Below are positions 10,801-25,168 of a stretch of DNA of 64,000 nt, one piece after another. Position numbers and translations under genes: made by a program. Position 1 is the stretch's first letter, and every line of letters begins with the position of its first letter. The DNA lies in assembly GCA_034766995.1 (NCBI GenBank), contig CM068313.1, positions 26,915,825 to 26,979,824 on the forward strand, in the 5' to 3' direction. A model generated the notes under the pieces. That model worked only from the letters and a program-made list of their open reading frames with translations, was not told the origin of the DNA and ran no database searches. Source of the stretch: Acanthacorydalis orientalis. Lineage: Eukaryota; Arthropoda; Insecta; Megaloptera; Corydalidae.

Positions 10801-12719
10801 TTTTATAAAATATACAATAACATTTTACTAGAATACATTTAATTGAATATAAATTTAAAGTATAATTAATAGAATTAATAGAATAAAAAATATAATTTTT
10901 AATGTTATAAAAAAGTACCATAATAATAACTATGTTGTAAGAGTAAAGGATAAAAATGATATTGAATTATAAAACAAATATTTTATATAATTTATCGTCA
11001 TAGTATATTTGTTAATTTCTTCTGCAGTCATTTCGGTCTCGTGTAATTAGAATGTAAAAAAAATGTGAAAAATTTTCTACTTAAAAATACATTGTTCGAT
11101 GTTACATACTATCTTGAATGAGGTTAAGAACTATTTCTTTCATACGCTTTATGGACATCTGGAGCACATTTCTATTATTATAATGCAATTAAATAACTCA
11201 GCATCCGTGAGATTCAGTGCCCATAATGCTTTCACGGAACGTTTACTTTATGAATAAAGATATTACTCGTATTTGTGTATGGATGTGTGTGAAAAAAAAA
11301 ATATATATATATATGTGTGTGTGTGTGTTAGAGAAAGTGTGTTTGTGTGAATATGTTGTATATATGTCTGGACATTCTCATAAATTCAAAATAAATATTA
11401 TTGTTAAACAACTAAATACAGAAAACTATATGTTACAAGAATTTATAAATGTTCCAATCTATAATTGCATATAATTAAATTACAGGATTGTGTAGGAAAG
11501 GTGTTTCGATTTTAATGAAAATTTAGTTAAAAGATTTCATTTATTGAACCGAGTGAAATGTCTCTTACATGACTTCATTATAGTCCTCTTAAATTGCAAC
11601 GAATTTTATTTAGCTTTCTGAAAGCTTCTTAATTTAAATTTTAAATAATTCTGATTCATTACCTACGCAATCATATACGGTCATAATCAGTGCAAGATCT
11701 TTTTGTTCCCGAAAAATATTGTAGTACTTTTAAGTAATTATAATCAGAAAATATCCAGTCATATCTTTAGATGTTGAATGTAGAAATACATTGTATTTCA
11801 TATTTTGTAGAACTTGCATTATCAATTTTAGGCGTTATTTTCTTAAGTTTAATCACATTGCTTGGAGTGATAGAAGTTCTCGGTATTTGATCGTAATATT
11901 CATTCTCTATATACTTTCGTGTTTATTTAAATGTTTAACCAAGATATACAGTTTTACAAAAAATATTTATTAAACTAAGATTAAAGTTCAGTATAAGTTG
12001 CAGAACAAATTACATTTCCGTTGATACAAAATTGAATAATACGTTTCATAACAATACTTGCTGTTGAAATATGTTAATTAAAATTGAGAGGACGTATAGA
12101 GATAAATCAGACTTGGCGCTGTTGTAAATTTAAACATATTTGTATGTCTGTAAAGTCGTATTTAGACCGATTACTGTTTTTATTTACATTAACCGAATTC
12201 TCGTTTATATTTAAAAACCTATTCTATATATTCTGGGTTTGATATATTTTATAGAAACCGTTTATTTTTTTATAATAATAAATAATTTAAATAATCACAG
12301 AAATTACACACCATAGACAAAATAGTCTTATTAGTAAAATATTTTTTATGAATATTATAGATTGATAATTTTAAAAGTAAATTTTATTTTTATTAACATA
12401 TTATTTACAGACAGATTTAAATTTGAATCAAATAAAATAATTTAACGTACATATTTTTATTAAAATGGAAAATAATTTTGTGAACTTGATCTTTTAATGC
12501 ACACCTATATTCTGTTTACACATACACTTACATATATATATATATATATGTGTGTATGTGTGTGTGTATGTATGATGTATTTTATTTTTGTATATATATA
12601 TATTATATCGTTGACATATGAACACAAAAAATGAAAGTGGAATTGTTGAATTTGACATGTAAAAAAAAATCAAAATTAAAATTCTCAAACAGAACTGGAC
12701 TTGAAAATATTAAATAAGG
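10801..12719. other. AT-rich gene-free DNA
   Basis: No gene is seen. Repeats include (TA)n(TG)n at about 11300-11328 and a TA/TG compound at about 12531-12600. Short frames around 11217-11474 and 11791-11973 are low-complexity or chance. Confidence 0.65.
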
Positions 12720-13250
12720 GTAAAAGATGATATATAATGTGACCGAACCCCCTGACAGGGAAAAAAACGTGTTACATGACAAGAGCTATTCGACACGAAA
12801 CGGCATAGAACAAATATTTTATTTGAATACGTTTCCAGAGCCGCGGTATGAAATTTCTAAATTCCGTTACGACCTGACAAAACCATATTTCCAAGTGACG
12901 TGAAAAAATAAAACGCCCTGCTGATACGTTCATTTAATAAGCCAATCATGTCGGCATACCTATTCGTCCCGTAGACGTGCGCACGGGGTGTATATGGGGC
13001 AAATCGAATAAAACAATACGTCATGTTATGAGTGGGAATGAGGTTAGCGCGTCGGTGTTAAATTATTGACGATGCCTTGTCGTAAATCTTTCATTTCAGG
13101 CGCCGTTCTATGTTCACATTCACAGCATCAAGTCTTAAGAGATCTTCTTTACACAGACGTCAGCGAGCAACCGATAGTTTGGCTATGAAGTGGTCGCCAA
13201 ATATAATAACAGAACGGTCCTCAGTTTTTATGCGTCTCTATTGACTTTGG
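12720..13250. other. Largest G+C-richer, CpG-containing island in the left half
   Basis: For about 530 bp the A/T runs give way to balanced sequence rich in CpG words, for example CGACACGAAACGGC, GACGTGCGCACGGGG and TTAGCGCGTCGG. A pyrimidine-rich run ending TTTCATTTCAG at 13089-13099 resembles a 3' splice site, followed by a small open frame. Such islands in AT-rich insect DNA are often exons, promoters or conserved enhancers. No protein family is recognised, so the type is left open. Confidence 0.45.
13110..13244 (+). CDS. Doubtful 44-codon open frame after a splice-acceptor-like site
   Basis: The frame opens about four codons before ATG 13110 and runs to TGA 13242-13244. It starts MFTFTASSLKRSS, is rich in Ser and Arg (RSSLHRRQRATDS), and has no recognisable domain. 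The TTTCATTTCAG just upstream would fit an acceptor site, so this could be the start of an exon. The length is well within chance. Reported only because it sits in the G+C-richer island. Confidence 0.12.
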   Translation: MFTFTASSLKRSSLHRRQRATDSLAMKWSPNIITERSSVFMRLY

Positions 13251-14294
13251 ACATCGTAATATTGTCATTTTTATTTCAATATTATTTTCATGTTTTATTT
13301 CATTATTTCTGTATGATAATTTTATTGATTAAAAATAGATATGTCTATTTGCGAATACACTCTTTCTTATTTTCGTTTCATAACTGTTACGAGATTCAAT
13401 AATCGAAATATAATAAAAAGTTATTTTATTAGTTCAATTGTACATTTTAAAAGTAAATTTGTTATTAAATCTCTTACAAGTAACGAAAATAATTTACTCG
13501 AATTCATTTAACCGAAAATAAAACATTTTTTTAATGAAAGTACGTTTACAACTTTCTTTTATTAAAAACTTTCGACAACAAAAGATATCTACATTGTACA
13601 GAACTTTTTCTATAACTGTACTATGACCACTATCTGACAAAATATTGAACTATTCTTATTAGTAATTGTGATGCTTTTTTGTGCGCTGTCTCCATTTATG
13701 GGGGCATGAATTTAAAAAAAGTATATATTACAAATGTATCAAATGCTATCTAATAAACTAAAAAAATATCAGTAATTTTATTTTTATATACTAACATCTT
13801 TACAAATAGAACGATTTTATGTTTTCTATAATCAGTAAACTTCACGATACCAAATATCGAAAAAGTAATAGATAATTACTTTGAAAAAGCTGTAAATCTA
13901 TTATTTATTGGGATCAATGTTCCCATTAATGTTTGTAGAACTAGTGAAACAAAACAACTCATACCAAATAAATTCTCACACATATATAGCAAATTCATAT
14001 ACATTTAGTGTTTGTAATCTACAATAAACTATATAAATAAAAAGTAATAGTATCTTATAGCTTTATGATTTTGTTATTCTAAATCAGTAAATATCTAAAT
14101 GATAATAAATAAACTAAGTTATTCTTTATGATAACACTTATCGAAAACTTTTTCTTTGATTCAGTTCCGAAATTGATAATTATAAACACGATGTATCTGA
14201 TAATAATATAACTCCATTGAAATTATTGGATTTACTCGTTTTTTAGATGAATTGTTTTGGCATACGATTAAAGAGTTGCCTTATATCTCCTTTA

Positions 14295-14333
<39 letters not shown>

Positions 14334-14784
14334 CTTAAAAAAAACAATCGGTCAAAAATTTATTAAAAATTAAAACAGTTCTTCTTTCTGTGATAATTTT
14401 TTTTAAATTGATCTATAATTTGGTTTAATATGTTTATGAACAATATTTATTAATTATCTATACATATATATATATATATATATTATTAATTATCTATACG
14501 TAAGACTTAATCAAAATATCATCCTTCCAAAATTAACATTTAAAATCGAATAAAACATTAACTTTTTTAATACAATTTGTATTTGAATACTTAATTTTTT
14601 TACAACTAATTACTACAGATGTAATTTGATAGAATTCTATAATAAATTTAATATTTAATACGAAGTCAAGTGTTAGGCACAACAATAGGTCTTTATAGAC
14701 TAACCTATTATATTATTTAGAATACCTTAATTGTACTAACAATAAGATATAAAATCTGTAGTTTCCTAAGTGTTTCTGACATAA

Positions 14785-14840
<56 letters not shown>

Positions 14841-15333
14841 GTATGTATACGTGTCCGTGTACCTATAAACAATATATATCTTAATTGTAATTCATTACTA
14901 ATATAATAATTCTATATACACAATTTAATATTTATTCATATATGTGCATGAATTTGTATATTAATCTGAGACCATTTCAGATAAACAGTAATAAAACACG
15001 ATGATACATAATATATTAATATTAATAACAATCAAAATGAACTAATATTAATATAGGAAATACATTTATTTAGAATTAATATAATCTAAGAAATGCTATC
15101 AGAAATATAACGTTTAATTACCATAAATTTCCTTTTAAATCTATAGCCAAAATCATTTAATGAAGGAACGCATTGATGATTATATGTAAGATTAAATCAA
15201 ATATTAATTTATTATCAATTAGGTTTTCATCCTTTCGAAAGCAATGCTGTATTTGAAAATATACTCGTCAATAGAAATAAATATTATTTTTTATATTTTT
15301 TAAAAAAATTGAATTTTCTAAGACTTACGTCAT

Positions 15334-15385
<52 letters not shown>

Positions 15386-16870
15386 AATAAAAATGAATTA
15401 TCTTTTTACAGTGTTTTCAGTTATACTGTTAACAAAATTTATTTTACAATAACTGTACTAAAATTAAATGAACTCTTCTGCAATAAAGAAAAAAACATTT
15501 TCACATATATACGAATGATATATAATTCAAAAGAACTAAATATTTTAATAACAGAAATAAACAGCGAATAATCTTCTTATTTTAAACTAATCCTTGCTTT
15601 TTCTTTAACCTTTCCTATTCTTTTTTGATTTGATTCAGTTCTTTTAACATCCAGAACACAAAAAAAAACATTATAATTAGACTTCCTGTTTAAAAATAAA
15701 TTCTGTTTAAGTTAGTATAATTTTATATGGATATTTAATATAATCTGTGAGAGTATTTTCACAAATTAATTCTTTATAATACATCCAAATCAAACATAAC
15801 CCTTCTTAATAGTTCTATTACACTTATTATGAAACTTACTTAAAAAAAAGAAGTTAAAATATATTAAATAAATAAATAAATAAAAATATCTTATAAAAAG
15901 TAATCAAATTAAAAGATACAATTTCTTCGACTTTGAATATAAATCCCTGACAGTAAATTTTGTTTATAAAAAATGTTTTATGGGAACATTCAATACAGTT
16001 TTTATGCTCAACTTCTACTTTTAAATAAATGTTTTGCTTTTAAAACTTTTATTAAATATTAAATTTCAATTTTAGTTTTGACATATTATTTGATTATTAC
16101 AAATATAAAAGCACATTTTTATAATTTGATGATAATTATTATAAGCAAAATTTATTAAATATTTATACTCTACTTACTTTATAAAAACGCAGGAAAAGAC
16201 AAGTTTCGTTCCTTTAAATATGCAAAGTTAGCCACAAAGTCATTTATCTTTATTAAATTTAATTTTTATCCATAATTTATAGTTTGTAAAATACATATAT
16301 TATCTGTATTGTATAATTATATTGAACTAAAAAATAAATTATTACCAAAAAATAAAACGTTATCCTATTAAATACAGACAATTATTACTAAAGTATATCA
16401 AATTTTATGATTAAATTTGCACCTGAGGCGAGCTATCCATTTAGATATATTATAACATTTTCCGAGTGATTAATTAATAATTAGTCAGTGCACAGCTGTT
16501 AACTATTTACAAGACGCATCAAGCTAGAATGGTTGAATATTAACATACATGTTTGCAATAGTTCTTTTTTTTTAATTTTCTTTTGTAAACTTACCGATTG
16601 TTTACTACACTTGTATTCTTGGATCATTAACAAAAAATATTAAAAATAGTAATGAGTTAATTATTATAAATGATTACAAATCTCATACTTTGTTTTACAT
16701 TCATTCCTGTTCAGTACACTGCACTATTTTAAAATAATTTTTATTAATAATATTTTTTTTATATATTTTTATCGTTCTGGTAAATTAACTAGAATCTTAC
16801 AATTTTAATTAAATCTTATTAATATTGAAATTATTTTTTAAGATATTTTCATACCTGATTTTATATTATA
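13251..16870. other. AT-rich gene-free DNA with TA tracts
   Basis: No gene is seen. Tracts lie at about 14299-14331, 14461-14482, 14787-14850 (a (TA)n run continuing as TATG repeats) and 15337-15381. An AAAT repeat lies at about 15868-15890. All longer frames here are translated TA repeats or chance. Confidence 0.7.
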
Positions 16871-16928
16871 TTAGTTTATAATTGACAAAATATACTTTTA
16901 TTAGTTTATAATTGAAAAATACTTTTAT
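16871..16928. repeat. Two-copy tandem duplication, unit about 30 bp
   Basis: Unit one (16871-16900) and unit two (16901-16928) both begin TTAGTTTATAATTGA and end in ACTTTTA. They differ mainly by a small deletion in the second. It is a recent local duplication with no coding content. Confidence 0.75.
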
Positions 16929-17046
16929 CAACACATATATATGATACAACTACGTAGAAAATATTACTAATCATTTATTTTTTACGTAATATCTTTACTG
17001 AAAGTTATTAATAACACTCCATTACATATTAGAGTTTTCGAAAATA

Positions 17047-17091
<45 letters not shown>

Positions 17092-17863
17092 GTGAGTGTA
17101 TTTTATTAAAGTGGAAAAATGAAACTAAAAAAATAACAAAGAGATGAATTGCTTCTGTCAAAAATGATTGGATAGTTTATAGAAAAGCTTTCATTTTTAT
17201 AATCTCTTACTATAGCAGCACATTTCATCATCAAAAAGTCTCTTAGTATAAAATTCGATAATTTATTATAACAGTTTTTAGATTTTTTAGTTATATGTAA
17301 ACGTTTTATTTAAATAGTGTCATATTTATTTTTTAACATAAGTATATCAGTTTTTTTAATATCTTTGTTTATATTTCCTTTTGGTATTTGAAAAATTCTG
17401 AATCAAGTTATATAAAAGTCACATTACATATATTTTCTCTCCCTTCCATATTTACGTACTTGCACACGTGTGTATGTGCGACACGTAAGTCTTCGACTTA
17501 AAAAATCTTCAGAATTCTTATCACTTCGTAAAGTAGAACATAGCGTATCTCTCAAAATCTCTTTTACATTATCCTTTTAACAGTGACATAGATTGATTGA
17601 AAACGGTACGTTTATGTGTAATATATTATTACCGAGAAACTAAAAACGAGTTGATTGTTTTATAAAATTCTTATGAAATATTTTTTTCCAATTTTAGTCG
17701 GATGTTCTTCATGACCTTTTCTAAATAAGATTTTCGATTTTTAATTAATAAATTTTCAAACGAACAAATCATGTATTTTATATTATATCATTTATATTAA
17801 AATTAGATTAAATATATTTAATTCTTATTAAAAACATACATCTTTTTATTTTTTTTATAATAA

Positions 17864-17917
<54 letters not shown>

Positions 17918-18535
17918 TATCGATAATAAATCTCATTTTTAATTAGTAGGTTATTAGATAACAACTTAGAAAAGTACATAATTATTAGAACTTATTTAAA
18001 AAATATATCTATAAAATTTATAATTTTTAACACTAATATTATATATTTTTTATTAAATTAATATAACATTTTTTTCATTTATAAACTAAATATTACTTTA
18101 AAACAATACTTTATTAATAATGTAAAGTAAGCAAACAGATACAAAGCATCTGTCAAATTATTTTTCTCAATAAATAATAATTTGAAGAACATTTTATTTA
18201 TGTGCTACAATCATTAAATTTAGGAAAACTTTTTCATATTTTCTATCAGTTATTATTATCTGAAATATACATTCAATGTTTTTTTTTATCAGAACCTTTG
18301 TTTTATTTCAATGCTTATCATGAATACATACTATTTTTTTGAAAAATCTTTGCAACACTATACAAATCTCATTTATTTGAGATACTATATAATGATTTTA
18401 ACTTCACAATATAGATAACATTATGAATGACAAAATAACAGTCTGACAAGTATAATTTTATAATACAATACAAAATAGATGATAAATTGAGGCTTTTTAC
18501 AAAAGATTTTGTGAGTATTGTTATTAACATATATT

Positions 18536-18574
<39 letters not shown>

Positions 18575-18919
18575 TGTGAGAGAGAGAAACTCAAATAATA
18601 ATTGACTTTATTTTAGAATTTACATAATTTTGAATACACAGATACAAAAGCATAGAATTAAAATTTTTATTTTATTATACATTAGTGAATTATTAATTAT
18701 GTTACTTCTTAGAAAAATATACTAAAAATAAATTGTTTAATCCCTCTCAAGTGTATTTAATATTTTTAAATTTATAAATAAGTAACTATCATTTATTATA
18801 ATAGGTATCTTTAAAATGTATAACAAATCTTAAAATTACATTTCAATACTTCGAAATTATGTTTAATTTAGTCTTAATATTTATGTACACATGCTTGCTG
18901 TTTTCTATATCTAGTATAT

Positions 18920-18974
<55 letters not shown>

Positions 18975-19215
18975 CACGTATTCCTACATAATATTCGCTA
19001 CTAATATGTGCAGTAATCTTTATCGGTGCTTTAAAACTGTTTTAGTACAAGCGTAATATTTCCTACGGTCCCTAAAAGTATGCACAGACGTATCATGTTT
19101 AAACCTTATATGCTTTCAAATTATGTACTTTTATTTTTAGTATATTTTTAGTGCATTTTCGGAGAATAAGTACTATGTTTTTAGTATATATTCACGAAAA
19201 TATATTTAAAACTTG

Positions 19216-19266
<51 letters not shown>

Positions 19267-19838
19267 AGTAAACACATAAATATATTTTTGATATATATAA
19301 TTTTTTATTTTTAATAACAAAATGTTATTGATGTTTCCTAATGTAGAACACATAGAGGGAAGACAAAGTTTTATCTGCAGTATAACCATAGAGAGAAGGG
19401 TTTCTCGTTTAATCAATATGAACCTCGTTCTGGTACTGACCACACCGTTAAATATTTGATAGTATCCTCTGTTATAAGTAAAGTTTACTTACAACGTCTA
19501 TTTAAGATTCTGTTTAAGAAACCTGAGAACGAAACAGAAAAGAAGTAGAATAAACATAGTGTGTATTGAAAATAGGTGAACCAAGCACCTTTGTAAACTA
19601 TAAAGTATTTACAAGACGGAGAGAGAGAAACGGTCTTTTTATGTAGAAAAGATGTTAGGAATTCAATTTAATCGTTCCATATTCATGAAGTTATGCGATA
19701 TAAAAAAATCATCACAGTGCGTATATAAAATCTAAAAAAATAATTCTTCGCATAATTTACATTGAACGAACTGTTTGATTTCTCTTATCTTTTTTCTCTA
19801 TTTCTTTTTTCTTTTGTGTTTAAACTCTAAAGTAAATA

Positions 19839-19890
<52 letters not shown>

Positions 19891-20997
19891 GTAGTGTGTG
19901 TATGTGTATATGTATTTGTGAATCTTAATTTTTAATCTGAAGTAATATTTCTTTAGTTAATAAAATAATCACCTTCATGGACTTCAATAAATTTCATTAC
20001 TTTTGAAAAAATAACAAATATAAAATATATATAACTATTATTATAATGAATACTTAATTTAGTCTTTTTTTAATAACCTAATATTAATTTAGAATATTTT
20101 TTATTGTGTTTCATTTAATTAGATTTTATTGTACTTGATTTACTATACCTAACAAATAAAACAAAAATTGAATGTAAATTTTGTAATTATTATAAATCAA
20201 CTTATATACATATAACCTATACATTTTATGGAAAATATGTCTAGTGATTAGCACTTAAATTAATAACTTTATCAAGAATTATATTCACAACATTATAGGT
20301 ATCATGAGAATATATGTAATAAAAAGTACTAAAATTATAAAACTTGTACGTATTAAATACAGGAAACTTCAAAGATCAACTCAATGAAAAGATACTAAAT
20401 AGTAAATTAAAAATTACTGCACGTACAATATTTAAGACTTCTTATATAAACTGTTGAAAATAAGAAACTTGTACAGTACGATTCTGGTGATTTTATTGTC
20501 CACTTTATAATCTATCAAATTATAATTATTATCAAATACATTACTATTTTTTAATTAAAACGGAAGTAATATAAATTTTTGCAATTATATGAAAAAAATA
20601 ATTAAAAAATATTACACAAAACTGTTACGTCTCTTTATGTTTTCAATAAATGTATAAAATATATTTCAATATAATGTTTCTATTAATTTAGTATAACAAT
20701 TCATTCCAAATCCAGTTCAAATGTTACCATATAGCTAACAGCATTTTTAAAGATATTCAGTATTGATTTATGAAAGTTAAACTGAACTTTTTTAAAACTT
20801 AGTGAATATTTTAAACTTAGATTTTATAACCTTAAAGTAACACCATGATAATAATTCTCTTGTGAACTTTTCTTTATAGCAGAGGTTTTCCTTTTAGGGT
20901 CAATTTTCTAAGCATTACCAAACACTGTATTTGTTTTACTAGCAGAAATTTATTACCTAATAAAATACTTTTGATAAGAAGAAATTAGCCTTAACAG

Positions 20998-21033
<36 letters not shown>

Positions 21034-21199
21034 CACACATGTGTTTTTATATTATTTACCAACTTGAAATTTAATATAATTCCAAAGTAAAGATATAAGA
21101 ACATTCATTTATTTTAAATAAACAGATTTATATAAAAGAGTGTACTGTATAATTTCAAGTGTAGTCACTATGAAAAGACAATGACACGTATGGAAACCT
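16929..21199. other. AT-rich gene-free DNA with many TA tracts
   Basis: No gene is seen. TA tracts lie at about 17049-17087, 17870-17911, 18539-18571 (followed by GA repeats to 18588), 18925-18971, 19217-19262, 19845-19911 (mixed with TG) and 21001-21031. The stretch 19330-19640 is a little less AT-rich, with no recognised element. Confidence 0.7.
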
Positions 21200-21425
21200 T
21201 AAGATTATCCTTTCTCTAGGATAATTCCACTGTTTCTTTGAACTCTATTAAGTTTGGACGCGAGCAATGTTAACGAAAATAATGAAAATGGGATTTTCGC
21301 TTCAATGTCAACTGTTTTTGCAGAACACGTTTTTCGTAGGGAGCCATAAAAAACGCAATCTTCTGAGACTATTCTCCGGCTTTCGGTGAACTTCAGAAGT
21401 TGTAACAAGTTTCATTGGAAAGGAC
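21200..21425. other. Mildly G+C-richer patch with an unrecognised minus-strand frame
   Basis: The minus strand carries 67 open codons from 21408 to 21205, beginning MLQLLKFTESRRIV and containing CSAKTVDIEAKIPF. It has no low-complexity repeats and no family I recognise. The patch contains TTTTCGTAGGGAGCC and CTTTCGGTGAAC. A short exon or regulatory patch is possible, but so is chance. Confidence 0.2.
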
Positions 21426-22798
21426 TGTCAATTAAATTGACTTGTAGAATTGTTAATAAGATGTTAAGTCTTTTACATGTAGACGAAATCTGTTCATATA
21501 CGAGTAAAACTATTTTGTTATTTTTTATGATTTTCATAAAATGCAGAAGTATGTGAGATATTTATAAAGAAATTTGTAATTAATATAATAATTCGTAATT
21601 AATAAAACAGTCAATTTAAAGTTTTATATCAAAATATAGCACAGCTGTAAAATAAACTTGGTTAATAGAAAATTAAAAAAAAAAAAACTATTTAGTTTCT
21701 ATAAATTCAGTGCATTATTCAATTTATAAGTACGATTTTTCACATTCTTCTTTTCAATAATAACTTATATCAATTATAATTCGTAAAATACTAAAAAAAT
21801 TAAATTAAATTTCTGTAAGGTGCTAAATTAAATTCGAAATCCATTTAATATATTCTATTCACATCGAGGATCGCACCAAGGTGTTCATTTAAATGTCTCC
21901 ATTCAATAAAAAAGCTAATATAATTTAATATTATATTAGTCAAATAAGAAAAAAAACGAATAAGTTCTTTTATATTTTCTTAAATCCGCGATAAATTTTT
22001 CTCTTATTCTCTTTTATCCCGGCGATCTTAAAAGAATACAAATATCGTATGCGAGATTTGTGCGTGTATGAGTGTTTTTATACTGGTATTTTTGTCAATT
22101 TGACATGATAACGTTTAAGAGTGTTACAGTGTAACGTAATGCGAATACCAGAGAACAGACAAAAGTACTAAAGAACAGATTTTATGATAAAAGGATTTTA
22201 AACTATGCGGAATGATTACATATAAATTATACATGTATGCAGAGAAGATTTCAAATGAAACGTTTTATTCCTTTTTTCGGAACATTTTTAATTAAATAAA
22301 TTTTCGTATGAACGCCTCTTCAATAAGTTAGAATATTAATCAGTAATTTTAAAATTAAATTATCTTTATATTTTTATGGATTCTCTGTTTTATGTACAAT
22401 ACTATTAAAATGAGTGAGAAATTGTTTTATCTTTATCAGAAAATATGTGTTTCACGCATTAGCAATTCATTTAAATTAATTACACAAATAAATTCGGACA
22501 ATTATTTTATTGAATTACTTATATGGATATAAACTTTCTTTAAATTCAACTTTATCATTTTATGATTTCGATTGAGATGATAATTTGACGATTTTATTAA
22601 AGACAAATTTAAACGATCGTAATAATTGTTTAAGATAATAATTTATTAATAGTTAGTTTTCAAACTGTACAAAATCATTTCTAAGAATTTATAAAATATT
22701 AAATACAAAGCAAAAGACAACAGTCACATTTATAACCAATATCAAACATTATAATGGACATTTTTTAGTTTATATATATTTTTTTCTGCATATAATAT
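21426..22798. other. AT-rich gene-free DNA
   Basis: No gene is seen. A slightly more balanced patch at about 21985-22160 contains ATCCCGGCGATC but no open frame or known motif. There are no long TA tracts in this stretch. Confidence 0.6.
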
Positions 22799-22829
22799 AA
22801 TTATCTGCATATAATATATGCAGATAATT
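22799..22829. repeat. 31-bp palindrome (15-bp arms, 1-base centre)
   Basis: AATTATCTGCATATA (22799-22813) and TATATGCAGATAATT (22815-22829) are exact reverse complements around a single A. The word CTGCATATAATAT also occurs just upstream near 22786, so a direct repeat overlaps the palindrome. No function can be assigned. Confidence 0.8.
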
Positions 22830-24074
22830 TAAATAATTTATTAATACATCAATAAAAGTAATTAGTTAAATAGATAATAAAATGTTTAACATATATTATT
22901 TCTGTATGTGTGTAGAGTTTTGAAAATATGAAAAGTTAGATTCAATTTTTTCTCAGAGGATTTTTGTAGAAGTACAAAACATGTTTGAAAATTATTCATA
23001 AATATATTATTTTTATATTCACATCCAAAAGTTTTTATAACAAAACTAAAGGATATACTCACGCATTCATATATACACACACAGCCGCACTCACTCAAAT
23101 ATAATATATATATATATATATATGATAATAAAAATAGAAAATCTCAATAAGTTTACTCATGTAGACATTTTTTTAAAATATAAGAAACTCTTACACTCGC
23201 ATATTTATTGTATATATGTATATGTATGTATATATATACATAAATATAATATTATGAAAAAAAAGCTAACGGCTGTCAAATATGTTTACCTACCCTAGCA
23301 ATATTTCCAATACGATGAAAGTGACAATTCAACTATAAAAAATAAAAAGTAAACACACATCTACAATATTTTGATCTCAGCGTTTTTGCTATATTAGAAT
23401 TGACAAATATTCTTCCAGTTATTTGATATAAGTTTATCTCTTCGAAAAATACACCCTTAGACAATTTTTATTTTTTAAAAAACTTGTCTATAAAGGAAAT
23501 TCATTGTTTTAAATTAGATATTCGTATATTGTAATATGCTTATATTAATTGTGTTCTTTATTTATATCAAATTATGTTAAATTAAATAATATGACATATA
23601 CACACACACAACTGATCAAGTAACTTTATATAGAGTATCATGTCGTTTTTTCTTCAGGACATCAAAAAATCAAATCACATCTGATCGAAATATTGATAAG
23701 TTTTCTTTATTTTCTAGTTGGATACCGTTCAATATTTCTGAGATGTAGTTATGATATAGGATATAAAAAAGGATATATATATATATATACGTACACATAT
23801 ATGACATTACATTCTGGACCATATTCTTTATATTTCATTTTGTAATCATAACGTGTGTCATAAAAACACAGTAAAAGGGAAATATACTGTACTCAAACTT
23901 ACACGTACATACAAAGAAAACCATCACTTTAGTTTATAGGTTCGTTAAGCAAACGTATTTCCAAGACTAACATATAACACAGGCTCAATCACTTTTCAAA
24001 TTATTGTATCCGTCAAGTGCAACTAATAATATAGATGATAGTTTACTGTTATGCACGCACACACATAAAGACAA

Positions 24075-24109
<35 letters not shown>

Positions 24110-25130
24110 AATATATATATTACAGACACATAAATACAGTATATCACTTATTATAACACTCAATTATCGAACTTTCTAAATGACAATAATAAGTTTTTAC
24201 TTGCTTGGTTCCGTAGATTTCAGTCTTAATAATTTGAAAAAAATAGTCTATAGAGATAATTTTGAGCTTTATCCTTTATGTATTTTTTCTTTTTTATAAA
24301 ACGACGAATTATTTCTTGCCTACACAATTTTCATTTGAAAGTTTCATTTAATAATTTTTTTTTATTTGTTTGATCATTCTATATGTTCTCTACATGTCTA
24401 ATTCCGAAGTGATATCTCTAATTTTAAAATAGATTAAGAATAGATTATTAATTATTATTTATATTTAATAGTTTATATATATGCGAGTTAAAAATCTTTT
24501 TTTTTATACTTTCAGCATTTAATTCATAAAATTTTCCTTGCTGCTCATTCTAAGAACTTCGATTTGTTTTTATTTTTACTTCTTATTCTTAAAAATAATA
24601 CATAAACAAAAACAACTTTAACATATTAAATTATGTATATATATATATATATATATATATAAGAATATATATAATAATGGTGGATAATTCAATTTCATTC
24701 ATCGTATCGTTCTACATAATAATAAAGTGAACGTAAGATAATAAATCGGTCAACAACCCTTGTCATATTTATCGTGCATACCAACACCTTATTGTCCATA
24801 GAAGAGGCATGGTTCTTTACTGACATTTTAAATATGACCTGTAAAGTTCAAAATAATTCAATAATGACAGTAGTGACACAAATAACATGACAAATAAGCT
24901 ACTTCAAAATATAGGAAGTACAACGTTATCGTTTTTTCATAAAAAATGAACAACTGTCCTTATATGAATAAAAATTGATTATTTTTATCAGTCTGTCATA
25001 ATCGAAAAACATTTTTTGTATTGCAAATATTTGTTTTTATGTAATACGTATTTAATCAAAATATTATTTAAATGCTTATTTTAAAAAGCATACAATTTAA
25101 CAATAATTATTAATTTAATTTATATATATA

Positions 25131-25168
<38 letters not shown>

